Of a stretch of 64,000 nucleotides of DNA, positions 39,232 through 47,896 are shown in pieces. Made by a program: the position numbers and the translations under genes. This DNA is from Billgrantia aerodenitrificans (GTDB lineage: Bacteria > Pseudomonadota > Gammaproteobacteria > Pseudomonadales > Halomonadaceae): positions 124,001 to 188,000 of the forward strand of contig NZ_JABFTV010000004.1 of the NCBI RefSeq assembly GCF_021404405.1, read 5' to 3'. The notes beneath the pieces were generated by a model that did not search any database, had not been told where the DNA came from, and saw only the letters and a list, made by a program, of their open reading frames with translations. The stretch's first letter is position 1, and each line of letters begins with the position of its first letter.

Positions 39232-41031
39232 GTGAATCCCAAGCGCTACCTTCCCATCCTGCAGTGGTTGCCCGGCTACGGTCGGGCGACCTTGGGCAGC
39301 GACCTGCTGGCGGCGGTGATCGTCACCGTCATGTTGATCCCGCAGTCGCTGGCCTACGCCATGCTGGCCGGACTGCCGCCGGAGGTGGGGCTCTATGCCA
39401 GCATCGCGCCGCTGGTGATCTACGCCGTCTTCGGCACCAGCCGCACCCTGGCGGTGGGGCCGGTAGCGGTGGTGTCGCTGATGACGGCAGCGGCGGTGGG
39501 GCAGGTGGCCCCCCAGGGCACGCCGGAGTATCTCGGTGCTGCTCTGGTGCTGGCACTGATGTCGGGGCTCGTCCTGACCCTGATGGGCGTGGCCAGGTTA
39601 GGCTTTCTGGCCAACTTCTTGAGCCACCCTGTGATCTCGGGGTTCATCACCGCCACCGGTCTGCTCATTGCGGCCAGTCAGCTGGGGCACGTGCTGGGCG
39701 TGGCGGCCAAAGGACACAATCTGCTCGACTGGCTGAACAGCCTGGCCGTTGGTCTCGGCGACCTACACCTGCCAACGCTGACAGTCGGCTTTTCCGTGCT
39801 GGTATTCCTATATGCCGCCAGGCGTTGGCTCAAGCCGGGCCTCGAGCGTGCAGGCATGCCGCCGCGACCGGCGGAGACGTTGACCAAGGCCGCGCCAATC
39901 ATCGCCGTGGCGGTAACGACACTGGCGAGCTGGTGGCTGGGGCTGAATGCCAAGGGCGTTGCCGTGGTGGGCACGGTACCTGCGGGCCTGCCGCCGCTGA
40001 CCCTGCCGGCTTTCGATAGCGGTCTGTGGAGTCAGTTGTGGGTGGCGGCGCTGTTGATCAGCATCATCGGCTTCGTCGAGTCGGTATCGGTGGGTCAGAC
40101 CCTTGCCGCCAAGCGGCGGCAGCGTATCGACCCCGACCAGGAGCTCATCGGGTTGGGAACCTCGAACATCGCCGCTTCCTTCACCGGCGGTATGCCTGTT
40201 ACCGGCGGCTTCGCCCGTTCGGTCGTGAATTTCGACGCCGGCGCCCAGACGCCCGCGGCAGGCGCTTTCACGGCGTTAGGCATCGCCGCGGCGGCATTGC
40301 TGTTGACGCCGCTGATCGCTCATCTGCCGATTGCGACCCTGGCGGCTACCATCATCGTGGCAGTGCTGTCTCTGGTGGATGTTGCCGCCATTCGCAGGAA
40401 CTGGGAGTATTCCCGCTGCGATGCCATGGCCATGCTCGTCACCATCGGCTTGACGCTCGGTGTGGGGGTCGAGACAGGCATCCTGGCAGGCGTGGGGCTC
40501 TCGCTGGCGCTGCATCTCTACTATACGAGCCGTCCTCACAGTGCCGTGGTAGGACGCGTTCCGGGTACCGAGCACTTCCGCAACGTGGAACGGCATCAGG
40601 TCGAAACCGACGCTGAGTTGGCCATTCTGCGGGTCGACGAGAGTCTCTATTTCGCCAACTCGCGCTACCTCGAGGACACGGTCATGGCGCTGGCTGCACG
40701 TCAGCCTGGGCTGCGGCATATCGTGCTGACCTGTCAGGCAGTGAACGTCATCGACGCCTCGGCCCTGGAAAGTCTCGAGGTGATCAATGCCCGCCTGCGC
40801 GATGCCGAGGTCAGGCTGCATCTGGCGGAGGTGAAGGGGCCGGTGATGGATCGACTGCAGCATACCCGCTTCTGTCGTGAGCTGACCGGTCAGGTTTACC
40901 TGAGCACTTTTGACGCCTGGCGCTCGCTGCGTGGTGAAGACGCTGTGCCGGGGCTCTCCTGTGGCAGCGTCGGTCCGGTGAGCGCAGGACAACCCAAGCC
41001 ATTGATCAACGACGACACACGAAGGAGCTAG
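39232..41031 (+). CDS. SulP-family anion transporter with STAS domain
   Basis: Inner-membrane secondary transporter of 599 residues; sulfate is a likely substrate. The N-terminal SulP signature [20 protein letters not shown], about eleven helices, [21 protein letters not shown], then a C-terminal STAS domain (from about residue 450: [20 protein letters not shown], and [14 protein letters not shown]). GTG 39232 is the best start, 10 bp after the dioxygenase stop, since the longer frame lies within that gene. Located between a persulfide-oxidising enzyme (which makes sulfite) and sulfur transporters, it may remove or import sulfur oxyanions. Confidence 0.88.
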   Translation: MNPKRYLPILQWLPGYGRATLGSDLLAAVIVTVMLIPQSLAYAMLAGLPPEVGLYASIAPLVIYAVFGTSRTLAVGPVAVVSLMTAAAVGQVAPQGTPEYLGAALVLALMSGLVLTLMGVARLGFLANFLSHPVISGFITATGLLIAASQLGHVLGVAAKGHNLLDWLNSLAVGLGDLHLPTLTVGFSVLVFLYAARRWLKPGLERAGMPPRPAETLTKAAPIIAVAVTTLASWWLGLNAKGVAVVGTVPAGLPPLTLPAFDSGLWSQLWVAALLISIIGFVESVSVGQTLAAKRRQRIDPDQELIGLGTSNIAASFTGGMPVTGGFARSVVNFDAGAQTPAAGAFTALGIAAAALLLTPLIAHLPIATLAATIIVAVLSLVDVAAIRRNWEYSRCDAMAMLVTIGLTLGVGVETGILAGVGLSLALHLYYTSRPHSAVVGRVPGTEHFRNVERHQVETDAELAILRVDESLYFANSRYLEDTVMALAARQPGLRHIVLTCQAVNVIDASALESLEVINARLRDAEVRLHLAEVKGPVMDRLQHTRFCRELTGQVYLSTFDAWRSLRGEDAVPGLSCGSVGPVSAGQPKPLINDDTRRS

Positions 41032-41033
41032 AG

Positions 41034-41495
41034 ATGGATTGGACGGCAGGTCTGCAGGGGCTGGCAGGGGGTGTGCTGATCGGCCTATCGGCCGTATGGC
41101 TGATGGCAACGCTGGGCCGCATCGCCGGCATCAGCGGCATCGTCGGGAGCCTGGTGACGACGCTGCCTAAGGGGGATAGCGCCTGGCGCGTGGCCTTCAT
41201 GCTAGGCCTGGTCAGCGGCCCGCTGCTGCTCATGCTGTCGGGCGGTGGGCTGGGCAATGTGGCCGGTGCGCCCGGAGAAGTGGTCGGTCCGCCCGCCGGT
41301 GGGGTGGGGCTGATGCTGGTGGCGGGGCTGCTGGTGGGCGTGGGCACCGGTCTGGGCAGTGGCTGCACCAGCGGTCACGGTGTTTGTGGCCTGGCTCGGC
41401 TGTCGCCGCGCTCGCTGGTGGCCACGCTGACCTTCCTGATCTGCGCCATCGTCACCGTCTATGTCGTACGGCACGTGCTCGGAGGTGGCGCATGA
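41034..41495 (+). CDS. YeeE/YedE half-transporter, first subunit
   Basis: A 153-residue membrane protein with four to five hydrophobic segments and the YeeE/YedE (DUF395) cysteine motif [20 protein letters not shown] near residues 105-125. Full-length YeeE (TsuA) imports thiosulfate; here the transporter is split into two short proteins, as in PmpA/PmpB-type systems. It starts 2 bp after the SulP stop and overlaps the second half by 4 bp. Substrate: thiosulfate or another sulfur species by inference. Confidence 0.88.
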   Translation: MDWTAGLQGLAGGVLIGLSAVWLMATLGRIAGISGIVGSLVTTLPKGDSAWRVAFMLGLVSGPLLLMLSGGGLGNVAGAPGEVVGPPAGGVGLMLVAGLLVGVGTGLGSGCTSGHGVCGLARLSPRSLVATLTFLICAIVTVYVVRHVLGGGA

Positions 41496-41905
41496 AGACG
41501 CTCATGGGTTATATCGCCGGGCTGATGTTCGGCCTGGGCCTGGCACTTGCCGGCATGACCGATCCCGCCCGCGTGCTCGGCTTTCTCGATATCTTCGGTG
41601 CCTGGGACCCCACGCTGATGTTCGTGCTGGGGGGCGCCGTGGTGACGACCTTCGTTGGTTACCGGCTGGTATTTCGCCGGGAGCGGCCGATGCTCGGCGA
41701 GACCTTCCAGTTGCCGACCCGCCAGGACCTGGACACACGGCTGATCGGTGGTGCCGCCCTGTTCGGCGTCGGCTGGGGGCTTTCCGGCTACTGCCCCGGA
41801 CCGGCCATCGCCGCCATTGCCGGGCTCACCGCGCCGCTGTTCGCCATGCTCGTGGCCATGGTAGCGGGCTGGTTCCTGGCCCGGGCGCTACCCGCTCGAG
41901 GGTGA
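41492..41905 (+). CDS. YeeE/YedE half-transporter, second subunit (DUF6691 type)
   Basis: A 137-residue membrane protein, partner of the preceding half. It begins [20 protein letters not shown], has the AGMTDPARVLGFLDIFGAWDPTL segment (quoted by position, residues about 20-42) and ends with the Cys motif GVGWGLSGYCPGPAIAAIAG. The ATGA overlap indicates coupled translation. Both cysteine motifs face each other in the two-subunit model of YeeE. Last gene of the sulfur operon. Confidence 0.88.
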   Translation: MKTLMGYIAGLMFGLGLALAGMTDPARVLGFLDIFGAWDPTLMFVLGGAVVTTFVGYRLVFRRERPMLGETFQLPTRQDLDTRLIGGAALFGVGWGLSGYCPGPAIAAIAGLTAPLFAMLVAMVAGWFLARALPARG

Positions 41906-41914
41906 TTCAAGTGG

Positions 41915-41941
41915 CGACCCCGCGCTGCGTCAGCGGGGTCG
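41915..41941. terminator. Bidirectional terminator between the sulfur operon and dsbG
   Basis: CGACCCCGC...GCGGGGTCG forms a 9-bp stem, extendable by GCTG-CGT-CAGC inside the loop. It lies in the 54-bp gap between two convergent genes. T-tracts are weak on both sides. Confidence 0.7.
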
Positions 41942-41959
41942 TCCTGTCGTCGCAATGGT

Positions 41960-42715
41960 TCAGGGGGCCTCGCCGCCCATCATCTCGTGCAACCTCGCCT
42001 CATTCGGCATGCCGTCTACACGCTGCAGCCGCCCCTCGTGGCGATAGACCGTGGTCGGGGTGGCATAAAGCCCGAGCTCGTCGAACAGCTGATTGTTGCG
42101 ATACACCTTATCCTCGATATGGCGGGGCTGGGCCGAGGGAGCCACGCTGTCGCCGCCGCTGTGGTCGTGCAAGGCGGCCTCGGGATCCTCGGCGCCCAGC
42201 AGGGCGGAAGCCTTGGCCGGGCTGTCCGGTTGCATGATACCCACCATGACGTGGCGCAGCTGAACCTCACCGGCCTCGACCCAGGGGCGGGCCTGCTCCC
42301 AGAACTGTCGGCAGTAGGGACAGTTGGGGTCGGTGAAGGTGTACAGCACGCGAGGCGCGTCTTCCTGACCGTCCTGAATCCAGTGGCTCTGCTCCAGCTG
42401 CTGCCAGACCTGGCCCTCCTGAGGGGCTCTGACCAGCTCGTCTAGGGGAGCCTCGGAGAGATCGTTGCCCTCGGCATCGATCATGGTACCGACGATGGCA
42501 TGTTGGCCATCGGCCGTGACGTATACGGTCATCTCGCGACCCTGATGGCTGGCGGCATAGCCGGCTAGTCCGCCGGGCGCCTCGAATTCGCCGTGAATCT
42601 CGAGTCCTTCCTCGACCAAGGCCTGAACCGGGCCAGGCCATTCGTCGGCATGCACCGCCGAGACGACAGCCAGGGGGGCCAGGGTGGCCATGAGCAGCGT
42701 GAAGCGAAGTGCCAT
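41960..42715 (-). CDS. dsbG: Periplasmic thiol:disulfide isomerase DsbG
   Basis: DsbC/DsbG-family protein of 251 residues with a signal peptide (LLMATLAPLAVVSAVHA), an N-terminal dimerisation domain and a thioredoxin-fold domain. The active site is CPYC (FTDPNCPYCRQFW), the DsbG variant rather than DsbC's CGYC, and the cis-Pro segment is ATPTTVYRHEG. DsbG protects single cysteine residues from over-oxidation. ATG 42715 with AAGGAA upstream is chosen; the longer frame has no signal peptide at its start. It is divergent from the copper chaperone gene and convergent with the sulfur operon. Confidence 0.9.
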   Translation of the reverse strand: MALRFTLLMATLAPLAVVSAVHADEWPGPVQALVEEGLEIHGEFEAPGGLAGYAASHQGREMTVYVTADGQHAIVGTMIDAEGNDLSEAPLDELVRAPQEGQVWQQLEQSHWIQDGQEDAPRVLYTFTDPNCPYCRQFWEQARPWVEAGEVQLRHVMVGIMQPDSPAKASALLGAEDPEAALHDHSGGDSVAPSAQPRHIEDKVYRNNQLFDELGLYATPTTVYRHEGRLQRVDGMPNEARLHEMMGGEAP

Positions 42716-42910
42716 GTGGGGTTCCTTGGGTGGATTTACTTCGGATGAAGCGTCTCTGCGATGGACTCCCGCAACGAGCGCAGGTTCATCTTGCCGCTGG
42801 GAAGCCGAGCGTGTCGGGTTGACGCATCCGGTCTCCTGACGCACGACATCGTAGTAAGCTGTTTGCCTGATTCCCTGGCGCACGCCAACGATACAACAAG
42901 GAGTTTCATT

Positions 42911-43447
42911 ATGGTGCTGGTCCGTTCACTCTTGCTCACTGCCGGCCTGTCGCTGGTGTCATTGACGGCCCTTGCCGAGTCGCTGCTCGTCGAAGAGGCC
43001 CAGGTACGCGCCGTGCCCCCCGGCTCGCAGGCCTCGGCTGCCTTCATGACGCTGCGTAACCCAGGGGAGCAGGACGTGACCCTGGTCGAGGCAGACTCGC
43101 CCGCTGCCGAGGTCATGGAACTGCACAACCACGAAGACGTCGATGGTGTGATGCAGATGCGCAAGGTCACCGAGATCGTCGTGCCTGCAGGCGAGTCGGT
43201 CGCGCTGGCACCCGGTGGCTTGCACCTGATGCTGATCGGGCTGACTGCTCCGCTGGTGGAGGGGGAGCCCGTCGAGATCGAGCTGCGCTTCGACACGGGT
43301 GAGTCCCAGCAGATCACGGCGCCCGTCAAGCGTATCGAGGTGAGTGCTGAGGGGCATCACGGCCATGGTGATGCTCACGACCACGACCACGACCACGACC
43401 ATGACCACGACCATGATCATGATCATGGAGAAGGGCACCGTCACTGA
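42911..43447 (+). CDS. PCu(A)C copper chaperone with His/Asp-rich tail
   Basis: Periplasmic Cu(I) chaperone expected to deliver copper to cytochrome oxidase. A signal peptide (LLLTAGLSLVSLTALA) precedes a cupredoxin-like domain with the PCuAC ligands: His and Met in MELHNHEDVDGVMQM and HxM in GGLHLMLIGL. Residues about 150-178 form an added tail of alternating His and Asp (HGHGDAHDHDHD...), encoded by a near-perfect hexanucleotide repeat around 43376-43430, a likely extra metal-binding site. 178 residues. AAGGAG precedes ATG 42911. The dsbG gene is divergent upstream. Confidence 0.92.
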   Translation: MVLVRSLLLTAGLSLVSLTALAESLLVEEAQVRAVPPGSQASAAFMTLRNPGEQDVTLVEADSPAAEVMELHNHEDVDGVMQMRKVTEIVVPAGESVALAPGGLHLMLIGLTAPLVEGEPVEIELRFDTGESQQITAPVKRIEVSAEGHHGHGDAHDHDHDHDHDHDHDHDHGEGHRH

Positions 43448-43591
43448 CGCCGAATCGAGCGCCCGGCATGCCGGCTTGACCTGTGTGCTGGGCGATCAGC
43501 GGGGGAGTGGGTACAATATCGGGTCAATTGGCTCACATTTGTGACTCACGCGCGACCTCGTGTCGCCCCGCTTCACGTTCGGATCGATACC

Positions 43592-44074
43592 ATGCATTGC
43601 CCTTTCTGCGGCGCCCATGATACCCGCGTGACCGACTCCCGCCTGGTGGCGGACGGCGACCAGGTGCGCCGTCGCCGCCAGTGCACCGACTGTGGTGAGC
43701 GCTTCACCACCTATGAGACCGCTGAGCTGGTCATGCCTCGGGTGGTGAAATCCGACGGTTCCCGCGAGACCTTCGACGAGCACAAGCTGCGCGCCGGCAT
43801 GCTGCGTGCGCTGGAGAAGCGCCCCGTCAGCGCCGAGGCCATCGAGGCCGCCGTCGAGCGCATACGCCATCGGCTGAGGGCGAGCGGCGAGCGCGAGATC
43901 CAGGCCCGCGACATCGGCGAGGCCGTAATGCAGGCGCTCAAGCGCCTCGATCAGGTCGCCTACATTCGTTTCGCCTCGGTCTACCGTCGCTTCCAGGATA
44001 TCGACGAATTTCGGGCCGAGATCGATCGGCTGGCCCAGGAGCCGGGGTTTCCGCCGGGTACCGCCGAAGAATAG
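43592..44074 (+). CDS. nrdR: Transcriptional repressor NrdR
   Basis: ATP/dATP-sensing repressor of ribonucleotide reductase genes. The zinc ribbon ligands are Cys3, Cys6, Cys31 and Cys34 ([17 protein letters not shown]), and the ATP-cone follows ([20 protein letters not shown]). 160 residues, normal. ATG 43592 starts exactly at the family N-terminus. It heads the nrdR-ribD-ribBA-ribH-nusB order seen in many gammaproteobacteria. Confidence 0.97.
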   Translation: MHCPFCGAHDTRVTDSRLVADGDQVRRRRQCTDCGERFTTYETAELVMPRVVKSDGSRETFDEHKLRAGMLRALEKRPVSAEAIEAAVERIRHRLRASGEREIQARDIGEAVMQALKRLDQVAYIRFASVYRRFQDIDEFRAEIDRLAQEPGFPPGTAEE

Positions 44075-44136
44075 GCTTTATCTCCAAGCTGCCTGCCGCC
44101 GAGCATAGCCAACCTGCCCAGTTGAACGAGGAGAGC

Positions 44137-45273
44137 ATGGCCAAGCCGACCGATGCCGCATGGATGGCACGAGCGCTGCAACTCGCCCGCCGCGGACGCT
44201 ACACCACCCACCCCAACCCGCGGGTGGGCTGCGTTCTGGTCAAGAACAGGAAGATGGTCGGTGAGGGCTGGCACGAGCGTGCCGGGGAACCTCATGCCGA
44301 GGTGCATGCGCTGAACATGGCACAGGCGGCCGCTCGCGGTGCCACCGCCTACGTGACTCTGGAACCTTGCTCCCATCATGGCCGAACCGGCCCCTGTGCC
44401 GTGGCACTGACCGAGGCCGGCGTCAAGCGGGTGGTGGTGGCCATGCAGGACCCCAATCCCGAAGTGGCGGGGCGGGGTATCGCCATGCTGCGCGAGGCGG
44501 GCATCGAGGTGACGGTGGGTCTGCTCGAAGCGGAAGCGCAAGCGCTCAACCCCGGCTTCATCTCACGCATGACCCGTCGGCGGCCCTTCGTGCGTCTGAA
44601 GATGGCCATGAGCCTGGATGGCCGCACCGCCATGCAGTCGGGAGAGTCCCAGTGGATCACCGGCCCCCACGCGCGAGCTGAAGTGCAGCGGCTGCGGGCC
44701 AGCGCCAGCGCGATCATGACCGGCGTCGACTCGATCATCTTCGACAATTCGCGGCTCACGGTGCGGGCGGCGCAGCTCGGCCTCGACGATGCCGAGGTCA
44801 TCGCCGAACGTCAGCCACTGCGCGTGGTGGTCGATACCCAACTGCGGCTGCCCCAGGCAGCCGCCTGCCTGCGTGAGCCGGGACGCACCCTGGTGGCTAC
44901 CGTATCGGGATATGATCCCGAGCGCCGCTCGCGGCTCGAGGCGGCCGGCGCCGAAGTGCTGGTGTTGCCTACCGGTGACGACGGTCGTGTCGATCTGGCT
45001 GCGTTGCTGCGCTACCTGTCCGAGCAGGAGCTGGTCAACGAGCTGCTGTTGGAAACCGGAGCCACGCTCGCCGGCGCCATGCTCGATGCCGGCCTGGTCG
45101 ACGAGATGCAGCTGTTCGTCGCGCCGACCCTGCTGGGCGGCGAGGCGCGTCCGCTGTTCGCTTTGCCGGGATTGACGCGCATGGCCCAGCAGCGTCCGCT
45201 GGAGATTCTCGACATGCGCGCTGTGGGCCGCGATTGGCGGATCACTGCGCGGCCGGAGCGCAGGCAAGACTGA
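44137..45273 (+). CDS. ribD: Bifunctional riboflavin deaminase/reductase
   Basis: Catalyses the second and third committed steps of riboflavin synthesis: deamination of the pyrimidine and NADPH reduction of the ribosyl side chain. The N-terminal zinc deaminase has GEPHAEVHAL and EPCSHHGRTGPCAVAL; the reductase domain starts near residue 148 (PFVRLKMAMSLDGRTAMQSG) and continues to the end. 378 residues. GAGGAG precedes ATG 44137. The next gene in most relatives would be riboflavin synthase; here a 343-bp gap follows. Confidence 0.96.
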   Translation: MAKPTDAAWMARALQLARRGRYTTHPNPRVGCVLVKNRKMVGEGWHERAGEPHAEVHALNMAQAAARGATAYVTLEPCSHHGRTGPCAVALTEAGVKRVVVAMQDPNPEVAGRGIAMLREAGIEVTVGLLEAEAQALNPGFISRMTRRRPFVRLKMAMSLDGRTAMQSGESQWITGPHARAEVQRLRASASAIMTGVDSIIFDNSRLTVRAAQLGLDDAEVIAERQPLRVVVDTQLRLPQAAACLREPGRTLVATVSGYDPERRSRLEAAGAEVLVLPTGDDGRVDLAALLRYLSEQELVNELLLETGATLAGAMLDAGLVDEMQLFVAPTLLGGEARPLFALPGLTRMAQQRPLEILDMRAVGRDWRITARPERRQD

Positions 45274-45320
45274 GGAGCAGCTTCTGCATCATCAGCTTCG
45301 GGGCAGGGCGCAGGGGAGGT

Positions 45321-45342
45321 TTTTTTCCATGGATGGAAAAAA
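45321..45342. other. T/A-flanked palindrome in the ribD-ribBA gap
   Basis: TTTTTTCCAT-GG-ATGGAAAAAA is a perfect 10-bp inverted repeat with a 2-bp centre. In RNA it would form an A/U-rich hairpin starting 48 bp after the ribD stop. It may be a weak terminator or a protein-binding site. The GC-rich stretch just before it (CTTCGGGGCAGGG) recalls the FMN riboswitch opening, but the rest of that fold is absent. Confidence 0.5.
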
Positions 45343-45410
45343 TAGCGTCCAGGGAAGGATTCACAGCGCCTCCCCGGCGGCCTCGTCCCGGAGCTGTCCA
45401 CATGTGGGGG

Positions 45411-45531
45411 GCGCCAATGTGCTCACTACTGGCGCCCGAAGCCGCGCCAATGTGCTCACTACTGGCGCCCAGAGCCGCGCCAATGTGCTCACTACTGGCG
45501 CCCGAAGCCGCGCCAATGTACTCTGACGCCC
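45411..45531. repeat. 33-bp tandem repeat, 3.6 copies, upstream of ribBA
   Basis: Units at 45411-45443, 45444-45476 and 45477-45509 are identical apart from a GAAG/AGAG change; a shortened, diverged fourth runs 45510-45531. Each unit carries GCGCCA...TGGCGC inverted arms around a 13-nt loop (AATGTGCTCACTA), so a transcript would form a row of hairpins. Together with the palindrome at 45321, this is the main content of the gene-free stretch 45274-45616; the remaining sequence to the ribBA start shows nothing else clear. Confidence 0.92.
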
Positions 45532-45616
45532 ATTCAACGTGGTGCGATTTGACGGCAATGTTCTGTTGCGGTGCAGTATCGCCCATGAAGTCGTTCGAAC
45601 ATTCGGAGATTCCAGC

Positions 45617-46771
45617 GTGCAATCTTCCCATACGGGCCTGGCTCCCATCGAAGACCTGATCGAGGACATTCGTCAGGGCAAGATGGTGATCCTCATGGAT
45701 GATGAGGATCGCGAGAATGAAGGCGATATCATCATGGCCGCGGAGAAGGTCGAGGCCGAGCATATCAACTTCATGGCGCGCCATGCGCGCGGCCTGATCT
45801 GCATGCCTATGACCCGTGAACGCTGCGAGCGGCTCAAGCTGCCGCTGATGGTGAGCGACAACGGCTCCGGTTTCGGTACCAAGTTCACGCTCTCCATCGA
45901 GGCCGCGGAAGGCGTCACCACCGGTATCTCCGCTGCCGACCGCGCGCGCACCGTGCAAGTGGCCGCCGCGCGCAATGCCCGTGCCGAGGATATCGTGCAG
46001 CCCGGCCACATCTTCCCGCTGATGGCCGAGCCCGGTGGCGTGCTGCGCCGTGCCGGTCATACCGAAGCGGCCTGCGACCTCGCCGCCCTGGCCGGCTGCG
46101 ATCCCAGCGGCGTGATCTGCGAGATCATGAACGACGACGGCAGCATGGCGCGGCGTCCGGAACTGGAGCGCTTCGCCGCCGAGCACGGCATCAAGATGGG
46201 CACCATTGCCGATCTGATCCACTACCGTATACACAATGAACAGACCGTGGAGCCGGTGGAGTCCACCCTGGTCGACACGGCGGTGGGCAAGTTGACCCTG
46301 CATGTCTTCCACGACCGCATCCAGAACGCGCACCACGTGGCGCTGGTGAAGGGGCATCCGACGCCGGAAACCCTGACCACGGTACGGGTGCACCTGGCCG
46401 ATACCATGCGCGACTTGCTGGGGCTGCAGAAGAGCGAGAGCCGCAACTGGACGACCCACAGCGCGCTGGAAGAGATCGCTCGAGTCGAGCATGGCGTTTT
46501 CGTGCTGCTCGACGATGGCCGCCCGCACCAGGACTTTCGCGATCAGTTCGACGTCTTCCTGGAGCGCCGGCGTCTGCCGCGCACCAGCGACTCCGATGGT
46601 GCCGGCAATTACCTCACCATCGGTACCGGCTCGCAGATCCTGCGCCATCTCGGTGTGGGGCGCATGCGTCTGCTCAGCTCGCCGTGGAAGTTCTCGGCAC
46701 TCTCCGGCTTCGACCTGGAAGTGGTCGAGCTGATCGCGCCGGGCGAGCGGGAAATCGACGCCGAAGGCTGA
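45617..46771 (+). CDS. ribBA: RibBA-type protein: DHBP synthase with degenerate GTP cyclohydrolase II domain
   Basis: The N-terminal domain (about residues 1-205) is 3,4-dihydroxy-2-butanone 4-phosphate synthase, with the acidic loop [10 protein letters not shown] and [13 protein letters not shown], making the four-carbon riboflavin precursor. The C-terminal domain has GTP cyclohydrolase II shape but contains none of the zinc-binding cysteines (the usual C-x10-CxC region reads [20 protein letters not shown]), so GTP cyclohydrolase activity is unlikely and a separate ribA is expected elsewhere. GTG 45617 with CGGAG upstream is chosen; 384 residues. Confidence 0.92.
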   Translation: MQSSHTGLAPIEDLIEDIRQGKMVILMDDEDRENEGDIIMAAEKVEAEHINFMARHARGLICMPMTRERCERLKLPLMVSDNGSGFGTKFTLSIEAAEGVTTGISAADRARTVQVAAARNARAEDIVQPGHIFPLMAEPGGVLRRAGHTEAACDLAALAGCDPSGVICEIMNDDGSMARRPELERFAAEHGIKMGTIADLIHYRIHNEQTVEPVESTLVDTAVGKLTLHVFHDRIQNAHHVALVKGHPTPETLTTVRVHLADTMRDLLGLQKSESRNWTTHSALEEIARVEHGVFVLLDDGRPHQDFRDQFDVFLERRRLPRTSDSDGAGNYLTIGTGSQILRHLGVGRMRLLSSPWKFSALSGFDLEVVELIAPGEREIDAEG

Positions 46772-46882
46772 GCGGCGCGCCAAAAAACAAAGGGCCGGTG
46801 GGGTGTTCGCTTGCACCGGCTCGCTCGGCTTCAGCGGGATTGATACCGTATCCAGCAGGACCATTTTCATCAGGAACTAGCA

Positions 46883-47383
46883 ATGCATACCCTGTCTCAA
46901 CTGGAAGGCAACTTCGTCGACGTCGATGGTCGCTACGTGATCGTGGTAGGCCGTTTCAACCATCATGTGGTCGACAGCCTCGTCGAGGGCGCCGTGGACA
47001 GCCTGGTGCGCCATGGTGTGGACGCCGAGAACATCGATATCGTCCACGTACCCGGCGCCTGGGAACTGCCGCTGGCCGTCAAGCGTGCCCTGCAGGTGGC
47101 GCGCCCCGACGCGGTGATCGCCCTGGGAGCGGTGATCCGTGGCGGCACGCCCCACTTCGAGTACGTGGCGGGCGGTTGCAATGCAGCGCTGGGCAATCTG
47201 CAGCTCGAGTTCGATACACCCATCGCTAACGGCGTGCTGACGGTCAACACCATTGAACAGGCCATCGAGCGCTCCGGCACCAAGGCCGGCAACAAGGGCG
47301 CCGAAGCGGCCATGGCCGCCATGGAAATGGTCTCTCTGCTGCGCGGCTTCGGCGACAGCGGCGAGAACGGAGACGCTTCATGA
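46883..47383 (+). CDS. ribH: 6,7-Dimethyl-8-ribityllumazine synthase
   Basis: Condenses the RibBA and RibD products into lumazine, the penultimate riboflavin step; usually assembles as pentamers or icosahedral shells. Signatures: [46 protein letters not shown] with the catalytic His, and FGVLTVNT-like [17 protein letters not shown]. 166 residues. AGGAA precedes the ATG. The 111-bp gap from ribBA contains a GCCGGTG/CACCGGC hairpin (46794-46820), possibly tuning read-through. Overlaps nusB by 4 bp. Confidence 0.96.
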   Translation: MHTLSQLEGNFVDVDGRYVIVVGRFNHHVVDSLVEGAVDSLVRHGVDAENIDIVHVPGAWELPLAVKRALQVARPDAVIALGAVIRGGTPHFEYVAGGCNAALGNLQLEFDTPIANGVLTVNTIEQAIERSGTKAGNKGAEAAMAAMEMVSLLRGFGDSGENGDAS

Positions 47384-47886
47384 GTGGAACGCGCCCGCAA
47401 CGCCCCCCATCCGCGGGCCAGCAAGCGCGGCGAGCGGCCCGTGAGCTGGCCGTCCAGGGGCTCTATCAGTGGCACATGACCGGCAAGTCGACCACCGCCA
47501 TCGAGGCCGAGTTCCGCAGCCAGCTGCCCGACGACGACCTCGAGGATCACGAGAACTGGGCCAAGGTGATGCAGATCGCCGACCTGGCTCTGTTCCATGA
47601 ACTGCTGCACAACGTGGTGCGCTTCCGTGAGGACCTGGACGCCGCCATCGCACCGCTGCTCGACCGCCGCCTGGTGGAACTCGACCCCATCGAGCTGGCC
47701 ATTCTGCGCCTGGGCGCCTACGAGCTGAGTCGTCGACTGGACGTGCCTTATCGTGTGGCGATCAACGAAGGCGTCGAGCTGGCCAAGTCCTTCGGCGCCA
47801 CCGATGGCCACAAGTACGTCAATGGCATCCTCGACAAGCTGGCCGCCCGGTTGCGTAGCGCCGAGGTCAGGGCCCGTCGCGGCTGA
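47380..47886 (+). CDS. nusB: Transcription antitermination factor NusB
   Basis: Binds boxA RNA with NusE to assemble the rRNA antitermination complex. An all-helical 168-residue protein: an N-terminal [20 protein letters not shown] motif, then [23 protein letters not shown] and a C-terminal [26 protein letters not shown] segment (both cited by position). The ATGA overlap with ribH couples translation. ribH-nusB-thiL-pgpA is a standard gammaproteobacterial order. Confidence 0.97.
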   Translation: MSGTRPQRPPSAGQQARRAARELAVQGLYQWHMTGKSTTAIEAEFRSQLPDDDLEDHENWAKVMQIADLALFHELLHNVVRFREDLDAAIAPLLDRRLVELDPIELAILRLGAYELSRRLDVPYRVAINEGVELAKSFGATDGHKYVNGILDKLAARLRSAEVRARRG

Positions 47887-47896
47887 AGGTGCCCCG

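Noticed and set aside
45290..45410. FMN riboswitch before ribBA
   Set aside because: CTTCGGGGCAGGG resembles the opening of the RFN element, but the following conserved stems (ATTCCC-ACCGGCGGT and GCGAGC blocks) are not present in order.
45329..45526. Possible 65-residue leader peptide with ANVLTTGARSR repeats
   Set aside because: The start lies in the palindrome, with a GGAGG but no conserved features; the repeat periodicity alone explains the open frame. Ribosome profiling would be needed to revive it.
45411..45531. CRISPR array
   Set aside because: Units are contiguous without spacers and no cas genes are nearby.
45242..46870. Minus-strand 542-codon open frame across ribBA and the 33-bp repeats
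   Set aside because: Antisense to ribBA, with no recognised motif; its repeated segment is only the 33-bp (11-codon) unit read backwards, which stays open in any repeat-periodic frame.
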